Shown piece by piece: positions 31,114-41,734 of a stretch of DNA of 64,000 nt. The first letter of the stretch is position 1. Every line of letters starts with the position of its first letter. The notes beneath the pieces were generated by a model. The model was given only the letters and a program-made list of their open reading frames with translations, ran no database searches and was not told where the DNA came from. A program made the position numbers and the translations under genes. This DNA is from Flavobacterium sp. SH_e (GTDB taxonomy: Bacteria > Bacteroidota > Bacteroidia > Flavobacteriales > Flavobacteriaceae). Location of the stretch: the NCBI RefSeq assembly GCF_025717045.1, contig NZ_JAOVZN010000006.1, positions 883,372 through 947,371 of the forward strand. The letters are read 5' to 3'.

Positions 31114-31989
31114 ATGATCAGCATTAATCCAAAAGAGATTCCGACGGCTAAATTGCAAGGCTATTTGCAGAGTTCAATTGGTCCAAGACCTATTGCGTTT
31201 GCAAGTACAATAAGCGAAAAAGGGGTTCCGAATTTATCTCCGTTTAGTTTCTTTAATGTGTTCAGTGCCAATCCGCCTATTTTGGTTTTTTCACCATCAA
31301 GACGTGTTCGAGATAATACTATCAAACATACTTTAATAAATGCTGAGGCAACTAAGGAAGTCGTAATTAATGTTGTAAATTATGATTTAGTTCAGCAGAC
31401 TTCATTGGCAAGCACAGAATATGGAGATGGCGTAAACGAATTCATCAAAGCAGGATTAACTCAAATTCCGTCAGATTTAGTAAAACCATATCGTGTAAAA
31501 GAATCTCCAGTTCAATTTGAATGCAAGATTACGCAGATTATTCCGTTAGGAACAGAAGGCGGAGCTGGAAATTTGATTTTGTGCGAAGTGGTGAAAATTC
31601 ATATTCACGAATCTATTTTAGATGAAAACGGAGCGATCGATCAGCATAAAATTGATTTGGTTTCAAGACTTGGAAATAACTGGTATTCAAGATCAAATCA
31701 AGGTCTTTTTGAAGTTGCAAAACCCTTAACAACACTGGGAGTAGGAGTAGATGCAATACCAAATTTTGTAAAAGAAAGCGATGTTTTTGATGGAAATGAT
31801 TTAGGCAAATTAGGAAATGTAGAAGCCTTGCCTACAATTGAAGAAGTTATTATATTTGTGAAAGAAAATTTCGCAGTCAAAGGAGTTTTAAGCTCCGACG
31901 ATCAGAAAAAAGTACACTTAGAGGCCAAAAAATATTTGGATAACGGCGATGTAGAATCGGCTTGGAAAGTGCTTTTAGCTAAGAAATAA
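31114..31989 (+). CDS. Flavin reductase-like FMN-binding protein
   Basis: A 291-residue protein of the flavin reductase / DIM6-NTAB family with an FMN-binding split barrel (residues 1-200). Family signatures are SSIGPRPIAFASTIS, NLSPFSFFNVFSANPPILVFSP and KESPVQFECKI. The C-terminal 80 residues are an extra segment. ATG 31114 is used; the longer frame starts at a TTG (31096) without support. It probably reduces or binds FMN with a nicotinamide cofactor. The next gene follows by 33 bases and may be co-transcribed. Substrate is unknown. Confidence 0.87.
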   Translation: MISINPKEIPTAKLQGYLQSSIGPRPIAFASTISEKGVPNLSPFSFFNVFSANPPILVFSPSRRVRDNTIKHTLINAEATKEVVINVVNYDLVQQTSLASTEYGDGVNEFIKAGLTQIPSDLVKPYRVKESPVQFECKITQIIPLGTEGGAGNLILCEVVKIHIHESILDENGAIDQHKIDLVSRLGNNWYSRSNQGLFEVAKPLTTLGVGVDAIPNFVKESDVFDGNDLGKLGNVEALPTIEEVIIFVKENFAVKGVLSSDDQKKVHLEAKKYLDNGDVESAWKVLLAKK

Positions 31990-32022
31990 AAGAAATAGAA
32001 ACAATAATTAATATAGACGAAG

Positions 32023-32394
32023 ATGGAAGTTACAGGAAAAGTAAAAGTGGTTAACCCAGAGCAGCAAGTTAGTGCCTCATTCAAAAAAAGAGAGTTAGTT
32101 GTTACTACTGAGGAGCAGTATCCACAACATATTTTAATCGAATTTACACAAGATAAATGCGATTTATTGAGTAGCTATAAACAAGGAGATGCAGTAAAAG
32201 TTTCTATCAATTTAAGAGGAAGAGAATGGGTTAATCCGCAAGGAGAAACTAGATATTTCAATAGTATTCAAGGTTGGAGAATCGAAAGATTAGCTGCAGA
32301 AGGTTCTACACAAGCACCACCAATGCCAACAGCGGAAACTTTTGCTCCAGCAACAAACGTAAACGAAGACGAACCAGACGATTTACCGTTCTAA
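32023..32394 (+). CDS. DUF3127 protein, OB-fold single-strand-binding-like
   Basis: A 123-residue protein of DUF3127, a Bacteroidota family resembling single-strand DNA-binding OB folds. Seen features are the beta-rich core (VTGKVKVV, FKKRELVVTTEEQYPQHILIEF, GDAVKVSINLRGREW) and an acidic C-terminal tail NEDEPDDLPF very like the SSB tail, which recruits partners. The tail and fold suggest nucleic-acid binding; direct activity for the family is not established. It lies between a flavin reductase and aat, with no functional hint from neighbours. Confidence 0.85.
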   Translation: MEVTGKVKVVNPEQQVSASFKKRELVVTTEEQYPQHILIEFTQDKCDLLSSYKQGDAVKVSINLRGREWVNPQGETRYFNSIQGWRIERLAAEGSTQAPPMPTAETFAPATNVNEDEPDDLPF

Positions 32395-32397
32395 AAA

Positions 32398-32515
32398 AGG
32401 TTTAAATTCTAAAATTTTAAATTCCAAATTCCAATTCATTCGCATGAATTTGGAGTTTGGAATTTTTTGTATTGAGATTTCAATTTCATTGGAATTTAAA
32501 AATTGATTATTTTTA
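32398..32515. repeat. TTCCAAA / TTTGGAA word repeats forming a hairpin
   Basis: Inverted words AAATTCCAAATTCCAATTCAT and GAATTTGGAGTTTGGAATTT face each other across CGC, filling most of the gap between DUF3127 and aat. Same family as at 20397 and 47047. Confidence 0.65.
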
Positions 32516-32518
32516 AGA

Positions 32519-33157
32519 ATGTATTATTTATTCAAAGATTTATTTTTTCCGCCTGTTACAGAAGCCGATGAAGAAGGCGTTTTGGCAATTGGAGGCGATC
32601 TGAGTACAGAGCGTTTACTGTTGGCTTACAAAAGTGGTATTTTTCCTTGGTTTAATGAAGGGGAGCCAATTCTTTGGTGGGCGCCAGATCCTCGAATGGT
32701 TTTATTTTTTGATGAATTGGTGATATCCAAAAGCATGAAAAAGATTCTCAATAAGAAAATCTTTAAAGTAACCTATAATAAAAATTTCAGAGAAGTAATT
32801 TCGAACTGCCAGCAGATAAAACGTGAAGGGCAAAACGGAACTTGGATTTCAGATGAAATGATCGAGGCGTATTGTAAATTAAATGAAGAGGGAGTCGCAA
32901 AATCGGTTGAGGTTTGGCAGGATGATGTGCTCGTAGGAGGTTTATATGGAATTGATTTGGGAGATGTTTTTTGCGGAGAAAGTATGTTTTCTAAAGTTTC
33001 AAATGCCTCAAAAACAGCTTTTATTGCTTTAGCCTTATATTTGAAGAAAGAAAATTATAAGTTGTTAGATTGTCAGGTTTATAATCCGCATTTAGAAAGT
33101 TTAGGATGTCGGGAAATCGATCGTGAAGAATTTATGTCCATTTTAAAAACTAAGTAA
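32519..33157 (+). CDS. aat: Leucyl/phenylalanyl-tRNA-protein transferase
   Basis: N-degron enzyme that adds Leu or Phe from charged tRNA to proteins starting with Arg or Lys, directing them to ClpAP. The 212-residue protein has FPPVTEADEEGVLAIGGDL, the conserved YKSGIFPWFNEGEPILWWAPDPR, and SVEVWQDDVLVGGLYGIDLG followed by FCGESMFS. Length is normal. It ends two bases before the MOSC gene, implying one transcript. No clpA/S gene is near. Confidence 0.95.
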   Translation: MYYLFKDLFFPPVTEADEEGVLAIGGDLSTERLLLAYKSGIFPWFNEGEPILWWAPDPRMVLFFDELVISKSMKKILNKKIFKVTYNKNFREVISNCQQIKREGQNGTWISDEMIEAYCKLNEEGVAKSVEVWQDDVLVGGLYGIDLGDVFCGESMFSKVSNASKTAFIALALYLKKENYKLLDCQVYNPHLESLGCREIDREEFMSILKTK

Positions 33158-33159
33158 AA

Positions 33160-33954
33160 ATGAGTGCAGTTTATAGCGTAACAGAAATTTATATCTATCC
33201 AATTAAAAGCTTGGCAGGAATCAGTCTTCAATCTGCAAAAGCGGAAGAAATGGGGTTTGAAAACGATCGTCGTTGGATGCTGATTGATGCAGAAAATCAA
33301 ATGCTTACGCAAAGAGAACATCGAATCATGAGTCAATTTTATCCACAGATTTTAGATGGAAAAATTGGTATTACTTTTCAAGATCAAAAACATGAATTTT
33401 CTATTGATGAGTCTTTAGAAAATACAATTAAAGTAAATGTTTGGGATGATAAGAGCGAAGTTGTTGAGGTAAACCAAGAAACTTCAAAATGGTTTAGTAA
33501 ACATTTGGGATTTGAATGTAAATTGGTCAAAATACTAAAAAATGGAGCTCGTAAACACGAAAGCTCCAGATTGAAAGAAACCTTCAATGTGAGTCTGGCA
33601 GATGGTTATCCGTATTTATTAATTGGATCCAAAAGTTTAGACTTTTTGAATGATAAATTGGATGAAAAAATCACCATAAAAAGATTTCGTCCAAACCTTG
33701 TAGTAAGTACAGAAAGCCCTCATGAAGAAGACGATTTTAAGACTTTTGCAATAGGTGATGTTCAGTTTAAAAACATAAAACCATGCGGAAGGTGTGTTAT
33801 GGTGAACAATGATCCGGAAAATGGGCGTTTGAAAAAAGAACCTCTAAAAACGTTAAGTAAATACAGAAATGTAGACAATTCGGTTTTATTCGGAACCAAT
33901 ATTGTGAGTCTAAATTCTGGTATTATTAGCGTTGGTGATGAGGTTGTTTTTTAG
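33160..33954 (+). CDS. MOSC domain protein (N-terminal beta barrel type)
   Basis: A 264-residue protein with the MOSC_N beta barrel (VTEIYIYPIKSLAGISL) and a C-terminal MOSC domain containing the conserved Cys in KPCGRCVMVN, used in relatives (mARC, YcbX, YiiM) to bind molybdenum cofactor and reduce N-hydroxylated compounds. No ferredoxin domain is attached. Its last three bases overlap the stop of convergent thiF with no visible terminator between them, so the two transcripts must overlap. Substrate is unknown. Confidence 0.9.
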   Translation: MSAVYSVTEIYIYPIKSLAGISLQSAKAEEMGFENDRRWMLIDAENQMLTQREHRIMSQFYPQILDGKIGITFQDQKHEFSIDESLENTIKVNVWDDKSEVVEVNQETSKWFSKHLGFECKLVKILKNGARKHESSRLKETFNVSLADGYPYLLIGSKSLDFLNDKLDEKITIKRFRPNLVVSTESPHEEDDFKTFAIGDVQFKNIKPCGRCVMVNNDPENGRLKKEPLKTLSKYRNVDNSVLFGTNIVSLNSGIISVGDEVVF

Positions 33955-34661
33955 AAATTCAACTTTGTAAAGTTCCAGTTCAAAGTATTAAAGATTATTA
34001 ATTCATTATTTAAAGTTGGTAATTCGAGAATCAATTTTAATGTTTCATGTGCCATCATATTTCCAATGATTCCAGGTAAAGTCCCTAGAACTCCGTTCAA
34101 ATTACAATTCGGAACATCCTTTGGATTTGGCATTTCTGGAAACAAATCGCGAAGGTTTTTACTTCCGTTATGATTGAAAACGGCAATTTGTCCTTCAAAT
34201 TTTAAAATGCTTCCATAAACCAGAGGCTTTTTCAATTCAACGCAAGTATCATTCACCAAATAACGAGTAGAAAAATTATCAGAACCATCCACGACAAGAT
34301 CATATTGCTGAATGATTTTTGATGCATTTGCAGTGGTTAATTTTTCATTAATCGCAACAGTTTCAATTAACGGATTTAGTTTAGAAACCACTTCTTTTGC
34401 CACAATAGCTTTTTGCTGACCAATTTTATTTTCAGTGTATAAAATCTGTCTGTGAAGATTGTGAATTTCAATCGTATCAAAGTCCATAATTCCGATAAAA
34501 CCAACTCCAGCCGTTGCGATATATTGTAAAATTGGACAACCTAAACCGCCAGCTCCAATTACTAAAACTTTTGCTTTTTTTAATTTTTCCTGGCCTTCAT
34601 CGCCAATTTCAGGAAGAATGGTCTGTCTGTTATAACGCAGAAATTCTTGTATAATGCTCAT
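33951..34661 (-). CDS. thiF: ThiF/MoeB-type sulfur-carrier adenylyltransferase
   Basis: Activates the C-terminal Gly of ThiS by adenylation for sulfur loading in thiazole synthesis. The 236-residue protein has the nucleotide loop GAGGLGCPILQYIATAGVG, FDTIEIHNLHRQILY, and DGSDNFSTRYLVND. ThiF is chosen over MoeB from its place as the last gene of the thi operon. The metal-binding cysteines of longer homologues are not evident (one Cys pair only in DVPNCNLNG). It follows thiH after a 126-base gap filled with word repeats. Confidence 0.9.
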   Translation of the reverse strand: MSIIQEFLRYNRQTILPEIGDEGQEKLKKAKVLVIGAGGLGCPILQYIATAGVGFIGIMDFDTIEIHNLHRQILYTENKIGQQKAIVAKEVVSKLNPLIETVAINEKLTTANASKIIQQYDLVVDGSDNFSTRYLVNDTCVELKKPLVYGSILKFEGQIAVFNHNGSKNLRDLFPEMPNPKDVPNCNLNGVLGTLPGIIGNMMAHETLKLILELPTLNNELIIFNTLNWNFTKLNF

Positions 34662-34668
34662 TTTTTTA

Positions 34669-34738
34669 ATTGTGAATTGTAAATTGTGAATTGTAAATTG
34701 TGAATTGTAAATTGTGAATTGTAAATTGTAAAATGTAA
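34669..34738. repeat. Tandem 14-bp repeat between thiF and thiH
   Basis: Four perfect copies of ATTGTGAATTGTAA (34669-34724) and a fifth degenerate copy to 34738. The adjoining 34752-34783 segment is of the GAAACCT family. There are no spacers and no cas genes. Confidence 0.95.
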
Positions 34739-34787
34739 AGTATTCAAACCTAAAACTTGAAACCTGAAACCTGAAACTTGAAATATT

Positions 34788-35900
34788 TCAACTATAAGCT
34801 TTGTCCCAGTCTTTCCAAACAGGTTCATAGCCTGCATTTTTTATGATTTTAGAAATTTCTTCCGCGGAACGTTCGTCGCTGATTTCAAATTGTTCCAAGG
34901 ATTGCGGATCAACAATATAACCGCCAGGATTTGTCTTCGAACCTGCGCTCATACTCGTAACGCCAATTGGAATAATGTTGTTTCTAAATTTTTCATTTTC
35001 GCGAGTTGAAATCGAAATTTCCAAATCTTCATTCCACAATCTGTAAGCGCAGATTAATTGAGTCAAATCTTTATCATCCATAATGAAATTCGGTTCAATA
35101 ATTCCTTCGGCTGGACGCAGGCGGGGAAAGGAAACCGAATATTTTGTCTGCCAGTATTTCTTTTGAAGATAATCTAAATGCAGAGCATTGAAGAAACTAT
35201 CAGTTCGCCAATCTTCCAAACCTAATAAAACCCCTAAACCAATTTTATGAATTCCCGCAGTTCCAATTCGATCTGGAGTTTCCAATCGATAATCAAAATT
35301 TGATTTCTTACCTTTTGTATGGTATTTTTTGTAAACTTCCTGATGATACGTTTCCTGATAAACCAAAACAGAATAAACACCAGCTTCGTGCAAACGCTCA
35401 TAATCTTCTGTAGATAGTGGCTGAACTTCAACAGAAATAATCGAAAAATCTTCTTTGATTAAATTAATAGCATTTAGAAAATAATTAATATTTACAGTAT
35501 AATTTGCTTCACCTGTAACCAATAAAACATGATCAAAACCTGTTTTTTTTAAAGCTTCAACTTCGAGTTTTATTTCAGCATCAGAAAGGGTTTTTCTTTT
35601 GATTTTATTGTCTAAACTAAATCCGCAATAGGTGCAAATGTTTTGGCATTCGTTGCTCAAATAGAGTGGCGCATACATTTGAATCGTTTTTCCGAAACGT
35701 TTTTTGGTAATTTCATTGCATTTTTGTGCCATTTGTTCTAAATAATTCTGAGCGATTGGAGAAATCAAAATCAAAAAATCATCGAGATTGTATTTGGTTT
35801 TAGCCAATGTTCTTTCGACATCTTTTGATGTGGTTTTATATATTCTGGACTGGATTTCATCCCAATTATATTGCTCGAAAATAGATTTGAAAGTATTCAT
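34788..35900 (-). CDS. thiH: 2-iminoacetate synthase ThiH
   Basis: Radical SAM enzyme that cleaves tyrosine to dehydroglycine (2-iminoacetate) and p-cresol for thiazole formation. The 4Fe-4S motif is CQNICTYCGFS (Cys-x3-Cys-x2-Cys) at about residue 86; HVLLVTGEA and the C-terminal SAGSKTNPGGY are family features. Length 370 is normal. Use of ThiH instead of the oxidase ThiO fits an enzyme active at low oxygen. Flanked by repeat-filled gaps on both sides within the thi operon. Confidence 0.96.
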   Translation of the reverse strand: MNTFKSIFEQYNWDEIQSRIYKTTSKDVERTLAKTKYNLDDFLILISPIAQNYLEQMAQKCNEITKKRFGKTIQMYAPLYLSNECQNICTYCGFSLDNKIKRKTLSDAEIKLEVEALKKTGFDHVLLVTGEANYTVNINYFLNAINLIKEDFSIISVEVQPLSTEDYERLHEAGVYSVLVYQETYHQEVYKKYHTKGKKSNFDYRLETPDRIGTAGIHKIGLGVLLGLEDWRTDSFFNALHLDYLQKKYWQTKYSVSFPRLRPAEGIIEPNFIMDDKDLTQLICAYRLWNEDLEISISTRENEKFRNNIIPIGVTSMSAGSKTNPGGYIVDPQSLEQFEISDERSAEEISKIIKNAGYEPVWKDWDKAYS

Positions 35901-35924
35901 GTGAGTTTAGTTTTACTGCAAAAG

Positions 35925-36047
35925 TTTTTAACGCAAAGCGCGCTAAGGATGCACAAAGTTCGCTAAGCTTTGAGTTCTTTTTTTGCTTTAAAAGTTTGCC
36001 AAGCTTAGCGTGCTTTGCGAAAAAACCTTGCGAACTTTGCGTTTAAA
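35925..36047. repeat. CGCAAAG/CGCTAAG word repeat with long hairpin (thiH-thiG gap)
   Basis: Words GCAAAGCGCGCTAAG (about 35933-35947) and CTTAGCGTGCTTTGC (about 36004-36018) pair with one mismatch; outer words TTTTAACGCAAAG and CTTTGCGTTTAAAA also pair. A related word block forms the 5' end of the TonB receptor gene at 26040-26080. Confidence 0.75.
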
Positions 36048-36048
36048 A

Positions 36049-36825
36049 TTAATCATACAAAAAAGAAGTCAATGGGCTAGAAGCGACAGCATAATTTTGC
36101 TGAGAACCAATTCTAGCTTCAAAAGCTTTTCTTCCCGCAATTACCGCTTCCTTAAAAGCTTCGGCCATTAATTTCGGATTTCCTGCTACAGCTATCGCGG
36201 TATTCACTAAAACGGCATCCGCACCAATTTCCATTGCTTTTGCAGCATCAGAAGGCGCTCCAATTCCCGCATCAACAATTACAGGAACAGTACTTTGTTC
36301 GATAATAATTTCTAAAAAATCGATTGTTTTTAGACCTTTATTGCTTCCAATTGGCGAACCCAAAGGCATAACAGCCGAAGTTCCAGCACTCTCCAAATGT
36401 TTGCATAAAACAGGATCAGCGTGAATGTACGGAAGCACAATGAAACCAAGTTTTGCCAATTCCTCAGTTGCTTTTAAAGTTTCAATTGGATCTGGCATTA
36501 AATATTTCGGATCGGGATGAATTTCTAATTTTACCCAGTTTGTATCTAAAGCTTCGCGAGCTAATTGTGCTGCAAATACAGCTTCTTTAGCATTTCTTGC
36601 TCCAGATGTATTCGGTAATAAATTGATATTTGGATGTTTTAAATGCGATAAAATAGCATCAGTATCGGTTTCCAGATCAATGCGTTTTAGTGCTACAGTA
36701 ACCAATTCGCTTTCTGAAGCTAAAATGGCGCTTTCCATTTCTTCATTTGAACCAAACTTTCCTGTTCCAAGAAACAAACGGGAATTAAAGGTTTTGTCTC
36801 CTATATTAAACAATGATGTTTGCAT
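36049..36825 (-). CDS. thiG: Thiazole synthase ThiG
   Basis: Joins deoxyxylulose-5-phosphate, 2-iminoacetate and ThiS thiocarboxylate sulfur into thiazole phosphate. The 258-residue TIM barrel shows [15 protein letters not shown], the active-site Lys in [26 protein letters not shown], and the phosphate loop [14 protein letters not shown] with [12 protein letters not shown]. It overlaps thiE by 20 bases, so the two are translationally coupled. Confidence 0.97.
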   Translation of the reverse strand: MQTSLFNIGDKTFNSRLFLGTGKFGSNEEMESAILASESELVTVALKRIDLETDTDAILSHLKHPNINLLPNTSGARNAKEAVFAAQLAREALDTNWVKLEIHPDPKYLMPDPIETLKATEELAKLGFIVLPYIHADPVLCKHLESAGTSAVMPLGSPIGSNKGLKTIDFLEIIIEQSTVPVIVDAGIGAPSDAAKAMEIGADAVLVNTAIAVAGNPKLMAEAFKEAVIAGRKAFEARIGSQQNYAVASSPLTSFLYD

Positions 36826-37444
36826 ATAATTTTTCGTTTAGTTGTTGAATTAATTTTTCCTTTTCATCACTTTCAGTAATGATTCCAGAAACGGCAATTC
36901 CGAAAATTCCAGTTTCCATTAACGGACTTACATCTCTTAAAGTGATGCCTCCTATAGCATAAACTGGAATTTCGATTTTATTTTTTTTCAGTTTTTGAAG
37001 TATGTCAAAATAGCCCGATAATCCCAAAATCGGACTTAATTTTTCTTTTGTGGCAGTAAAGCGAAAAGGACCTAATCCGATATAATTACATCCATTTTTA
37101 ACGTGATTTTGAATGTCTTCAAAAGTATTAGCAGTTCCTCCGATTACTTTTGAAGCGCCTAAAAAAGCTCTAGCTTCATCGATTTTAGTATCGGTTAAAC
37201 CTAGGTGAACGCCGTCAGCATCTATTTCTTTAGTAAGTTGCAAATTGTCGTTTACAATAAAATTGGCTGCGTACTTTTCACATAAAGGTTTTACCGCTTC
37301 CGCTAAAGTGAAAGCATCTTTTTGTGCTTGGTTTTTAAAACGCATTTGTATCCAATTGCATCCTGCGTCAAGCGCCTGATGAATATTATACAATTGTTTT
37401 TCGATAGTTTCGCCCTGCGAGATATATTGAAGTTTGCTATACAT
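36806..37444 (-). CDS. thiE: Thiamine phosphate synthase ThiE
   Basis: Couples HMP-PP and thiazole phosphate to thiamine monophosphate. The 212-residue barrel has [29 protein letters not shown] (metal and phosphate residues), [29 protein letters not shown] and the phosphate loop [10 protein letters not shown]. These are the full active-site motifs, unlike the second family member at 38141. It overlaps thiG by 20 and thiD by 8 bases. Confidence 0.94.
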   Translation of the reverse strand: MYSKLQYISQGETIEKQLYNIHQALDAGCNWIQMRFKNQAQKDAFTLAEAVKPLCEKYAANFIVNDNLQLTKEIDADGVHLGLTDTKIDEARAFLGASKVIGGTANTFEDIQNHVKNGCNYIGLGPFRFTATKEKLSPILGLSGYFDILQKLKKNKIEIPVYAIGGITLRDVSPLMETGIFGIAVSGIITESDEKEKLIQQLNEKLYANIIV

Positions 37445-38183
37445 AATGATATCCGATTAAAGTTGGTGTTGAACTCAAGTAATTTTCGATATAAATTTTA
37501 GCATTTTTACAGGCTTCTTTTAGTGTCTGATTTAAAGCTAAATTCGAAGCAATTGCAGAAGAAAGCACACAGCCTGAGCCATGTTTCTTAAAACAGTTTT
37601 TTTCTGATGGAAGCAATTCTAAGACTTCATTTTTTAGAAATAAAAGATCTTTTCCCAAGGCTTTTTCGTTATGGCCACCTTTTAATAAAATGCTCGTTGA
37701 AAATTTATTTTCATTAGAAGCAAAATCAGGAAATAGAATTTCGGCTTCATGAGAATTTGGTGTTATCAAATCGATTTTCGACAATATTTTATTTAAATCT
37801 ATATGTAAATGATCTTCAATATTCATAAATTCAAATTTTGTAGTCGATTTCAAAACAGGATCCCAAACAATTTTGGTTAAAGGAGAAAGCAACTTTATCG
37901 TCGAAACAATTCGGTTTAAATCATGTAAAGAAGATGCAATTCCAATTTTCACAACGCTGATTTTATAATTTAAAAACAAAGTTTCGATCGAACGAATTAC
38001 AAACCCCAAATCAGTCCACTGAATTTCATGAAACTGATTTTCAGTCTGAATGGTATTTGCTGTCGAAATTGCAAAACCACAAACTTTGTGCTGTTCAAAT
38101 GTTTTGATATCAGCCAAAATTCCTGCACCTCCAGAAGGATCTAAACCTGCGATTGTGAGTACATAAGGGCGATCTTTTGACAT
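37437..38183 (-). CDS. thiD: Hydroxymethylpyrimidine (phosphate) kinase ThiD
   Basis: Phosphorylates HMP and HMP-P to HMP-PP. Ribokinase fold of 248 residues, starting VLTIAGLDPSGGAGILADIKTFE, with WDPVLKSTTK, DLITPNSHEAEILFP and the catalytic KKHGSGCVLSSAIASNLA (anion-hole Gly-x-Gly-Cys). Its first 43 bases overlap the 3' end of tenI, and its stop overlaps thiE by eight bases. Length is slightly short of E. coli ThiD but complete. Confidence 0.95.
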   Translation of the reverse strand: MSKDRPYVLTIAGLDPSGGAGILADIKTFEQHKVCGFAISTANTIQTENQFHEIQWTDLGFVIRSIETLFLNYKISVVKIGIASSLHDLNRIVSTIKLLSPLTKIVWDPVLKSTTKFEFMNIEDHLHIDLNKILSKIDLITPNSHEAEILFPDFASNENKFSTSILLKGGHNEKALGKDLLFLKNEVLELLPSEKNCFKKHGSGCVLSSAIASNLALNQTLKEACKNAKIYIENYLSSTPTLIGYHYV

Positions 38184-38749
38184 AATTTAAATTGTTTTAA
38201 TGGATTTTTATTTTTCCAAATAGTTCCCAAAAGTGCAGTATCATCAAAACCTTTTTCTAAGATTTTTTGAATGTTTTCAGAATCAATTCCGCCCAAAGCA
38301 ACCATTTTTGTCTGTTGATTTTTTCGTGATTTTATTTTTTCAAAAAGATCTTTTTCAGGATAATAATTTTCTTTAGAAATACTTTTGAAGACTGGACTTA
38401 AAAATGCATAATCAAAATTTTCAAGAGAATTAAAATCTTCAATTGAATGTGTTGACGTTGATTTAGACCTACAAGGTTTTAAAAACCTTTCAGGAAAATC
38501 ATTCAGTCTTTTTCTTTCTTTTTCAGAAAAATGCAATCTGTTAATGCCAAAATCTTTTGCTAAATGATGATGACTATGCAAAACCAAATTATCATGAAAT
38601 TCCAATTTGATCTGATGAATAAATTGCGCCATTTCCAATTCAGAAAAATCAGGTTTGCGAATATGAAGCAAAGACAATCCTTCATCAAATAGAGAATGAA
38701 GTATCTTGATTTCATTGTCAACAACAAAAGAGTTAGAGATTACTATCAT
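38141..38749 (-). CDS. TenI/ThiE-like protein
   Basis: A 202-residue paralogue of ThiE, probably TenI-like (thiazole tautomerase) or a second, divergent thiamine phosphate synthase. It has LLHIRKPDFSE and MVALGGIDSENI but lacks the ThiE NDN..ADGVHLG and GPV..TxTK motifs (here HHHLAKDFGINRLHFSE and LSPVFKSISKENYYP). ATG 38749 is preferred: the longer frame from 38857 would overlap the thiC end by 77 bases and encode a basic non-homologous leader. Position between thiC and thiD shows it belongs to thiamine synthesis. Confidence 0.85.
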   Translation of the reverse strand: MIVISNSFVVDNEIKILHSLFDEGLSLLHIRKPDFSELEMAQFIHQIKLEFHDNLVLHSHHHLAKDFGINRLHFSEKERKRLNDFPERFLKPCRSKSTSTHSIEDFNSLENFDYAFLSPVFKSISKENYYPEKDLFEKIKSRKNQQTKMVALGGIDSENIQKILEKGFDDTALLGTIWKNKNPLKQFKLCQKIALMYSQSQV

Positions 38750-38780
38750 ATCTTTTCTCTGTATTCTATTTTCTAAAATT

Positions 38781-40622
<1,842 letters not shown>

Positions 40623-40697
40623 TTATAAGTTATGAATTATACTGTAGAGACTTACTGCAGTGCGTCTACAAATGAATGGTAATTTGGAATTTAAGTT

Positions 40698-40904
40698 CTA
40701 TCCTCCTTGTGTAGCAGAAATAATTAAAATATCGTCAGTTTCTTGTACGAAGAATTCGTTCCATTTGTTTTTTGGAACAACAGTATTGTTAACAGCAACG
40801 GCGATTCCGTTTTGTTTGTGCGGAATTTCGAGATCGAGCAATGATTGAACGCTTAGCGTTTCAGCATTGAAAATTTTGGTTTGTTGATTGATTTTAAGTT
40901 CCAT
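40698..40904 (-). CDS. thiS: Sulfur carrier protein ThiS
   Basis: A 68-residue ubiquitin-like protein ending in Gly-Gly (ISATQGG), the tail that ThiF adenylates and that carries the thiocarboxylate. The N-terminal part [12 protein letters not shown] and [20 protein letters not shown] matches ThiS. It is the first gene after the TPP riboswitch and so leads the operon thiS-thiC-tenI-thiD-thiE-thiG-thiH-thiF. Confidence 0.95.
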   Translation of the reverse strand: MELKINQQTKIFNAETLSVQSLLDLEIPHKQNGIAVAVNNTVVPKNKWNEFFVQETDDILIISATQGG

Positions 40905-40975
40905 TCCTTTTTAGTTTAGTGTATAGATACACCTTAGGAATGGCTACAAGAACGCATAAAAATGCGCGCAGAAGT

Positions 40976-41076
40976 CATCTTACTTTTCCCTACGCTAGTA
41001 TGAACTAGATCAGGTTCAGAGGGTAAAATCTCAGCCTACAAGTTTGTAGACACCCCTAAAGTGTGAAGCAAATATA
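40976..41076 (-). promoter_or_regulatory. TPP riboswitch with promoter controlling the thi operon
   Basis: On the minus strand the -7 box TATATTTG (41076-41069) leads into a THI-box aptamer with GGGGTGTC, GGCTGAGAT, TTACCCTCTGAACCTGATC, and CTAGCGTAGGGAA. A small stem CGCAT-TTTT-ATGCG near 40945-40960 before thiS may take part in switching. TPP should repress the eight-gene operon. Confidence 0.96.
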
Positions 41077-41152
41077 TGTAATTTTTGTTTAAAAGTTTTA
41101 TGTTTCAAGTTTCAGATTCAAAAAAACTGAGAACTTTGACTGAAAACTGAGA

Positions 41153-41716
41153 CTATTTTTCCCTTCGCGTAAAGCAATCTTCCACATGATCATTGACCAT
41201 TCCGGTGGCCTGCATATGTGCGTAAATAACTGTGGAACCGACAAATTTAAATCCTCTTTTTTTTAAATCTTTGCTGATTTCATCTGAAAGTGGAGTAGTA
41301 GCAGGAGCATCTTTTGAATTTTTTAGATTGTTTACAATCGGTTTTCTATCGGTATATTTCCAAATATAATCAGAGAAAGTTCCAAATTCTTCTTGAACTT
41401 TCATAAAAGCTTGAGCATTAGAAACAGCAGCTTTAATTTTTAATTTGTTTCGAATAATTCCAGTGTTCTGCATTAACTCTTCGATTTTATCTTCAGAATA
41501 ATTAGCAATTTTTTTATAATCGAAATAATCAAAAGCAGCTCTGAAGTTTTCTCTTTTATTTAAAATTGTAATCCAGCTTAAACCAGCCTGAAAAGTTTCC
41601 AAAATTAAAAACTCGAATAATGTAGGGTCGTCATAAACTGGAACGCCCCATTCTTCATCATGATATTTTTTGTATAAATCACTGGAATTACACCAGCCAC
41701 ATCTTATTGGTTCCAT
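41153..41716 (-). CDS. tag: DNA-3-methyladenine glycosylase I
   Basis: Removes 3-methyladenine from alkylated DNA (base excision repair). The 187-residue helix-hairpin-helix enzyme starts with the zinc-binding and active-site part RCGWCNSSDLYKKYHDEEWGVP and ends HVEDCFTRRE; the zinc ligands are Cys near residues 5 and 176 and two His. FQAGLSWITILNKRENFR and KRGFKFVGSTVIYAHMQATG are typical. It is about 28 kb from the ada/alkB group and not in an operon with it. Confidence 0.96.
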   Translation of the reverse strand: MEPIRCGWCNSSDLYKKYHDEEWGVPVYDDPTLFEFLILETFQAGLSWITILNKRENFRAAFDYFDYKKIANYSEDKIEELMQNTGIIRNKLKIKAAVSNAQAFMKVQEEFGTFSDYIWKYTDRKPIVNNLKNSKDAPATTPLSDEISKDLKKRGFKFVGSTVIYAHMQATGMVNDHVEDCFTRREK

Positions 41717-41734
41717 TTTTTTATTTTAAATGTA

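Noticed and set aside
33951..33954. MOSC gene as a member of the thiamine operon
   Set aside because: It is on the opposite strand and merely overlaps thiF at the stop codons.
34669..34738. Possible CRISPR array
   Set aside because: The 14-bp units are head-to-tail with no spacers, and no cas gene is present.
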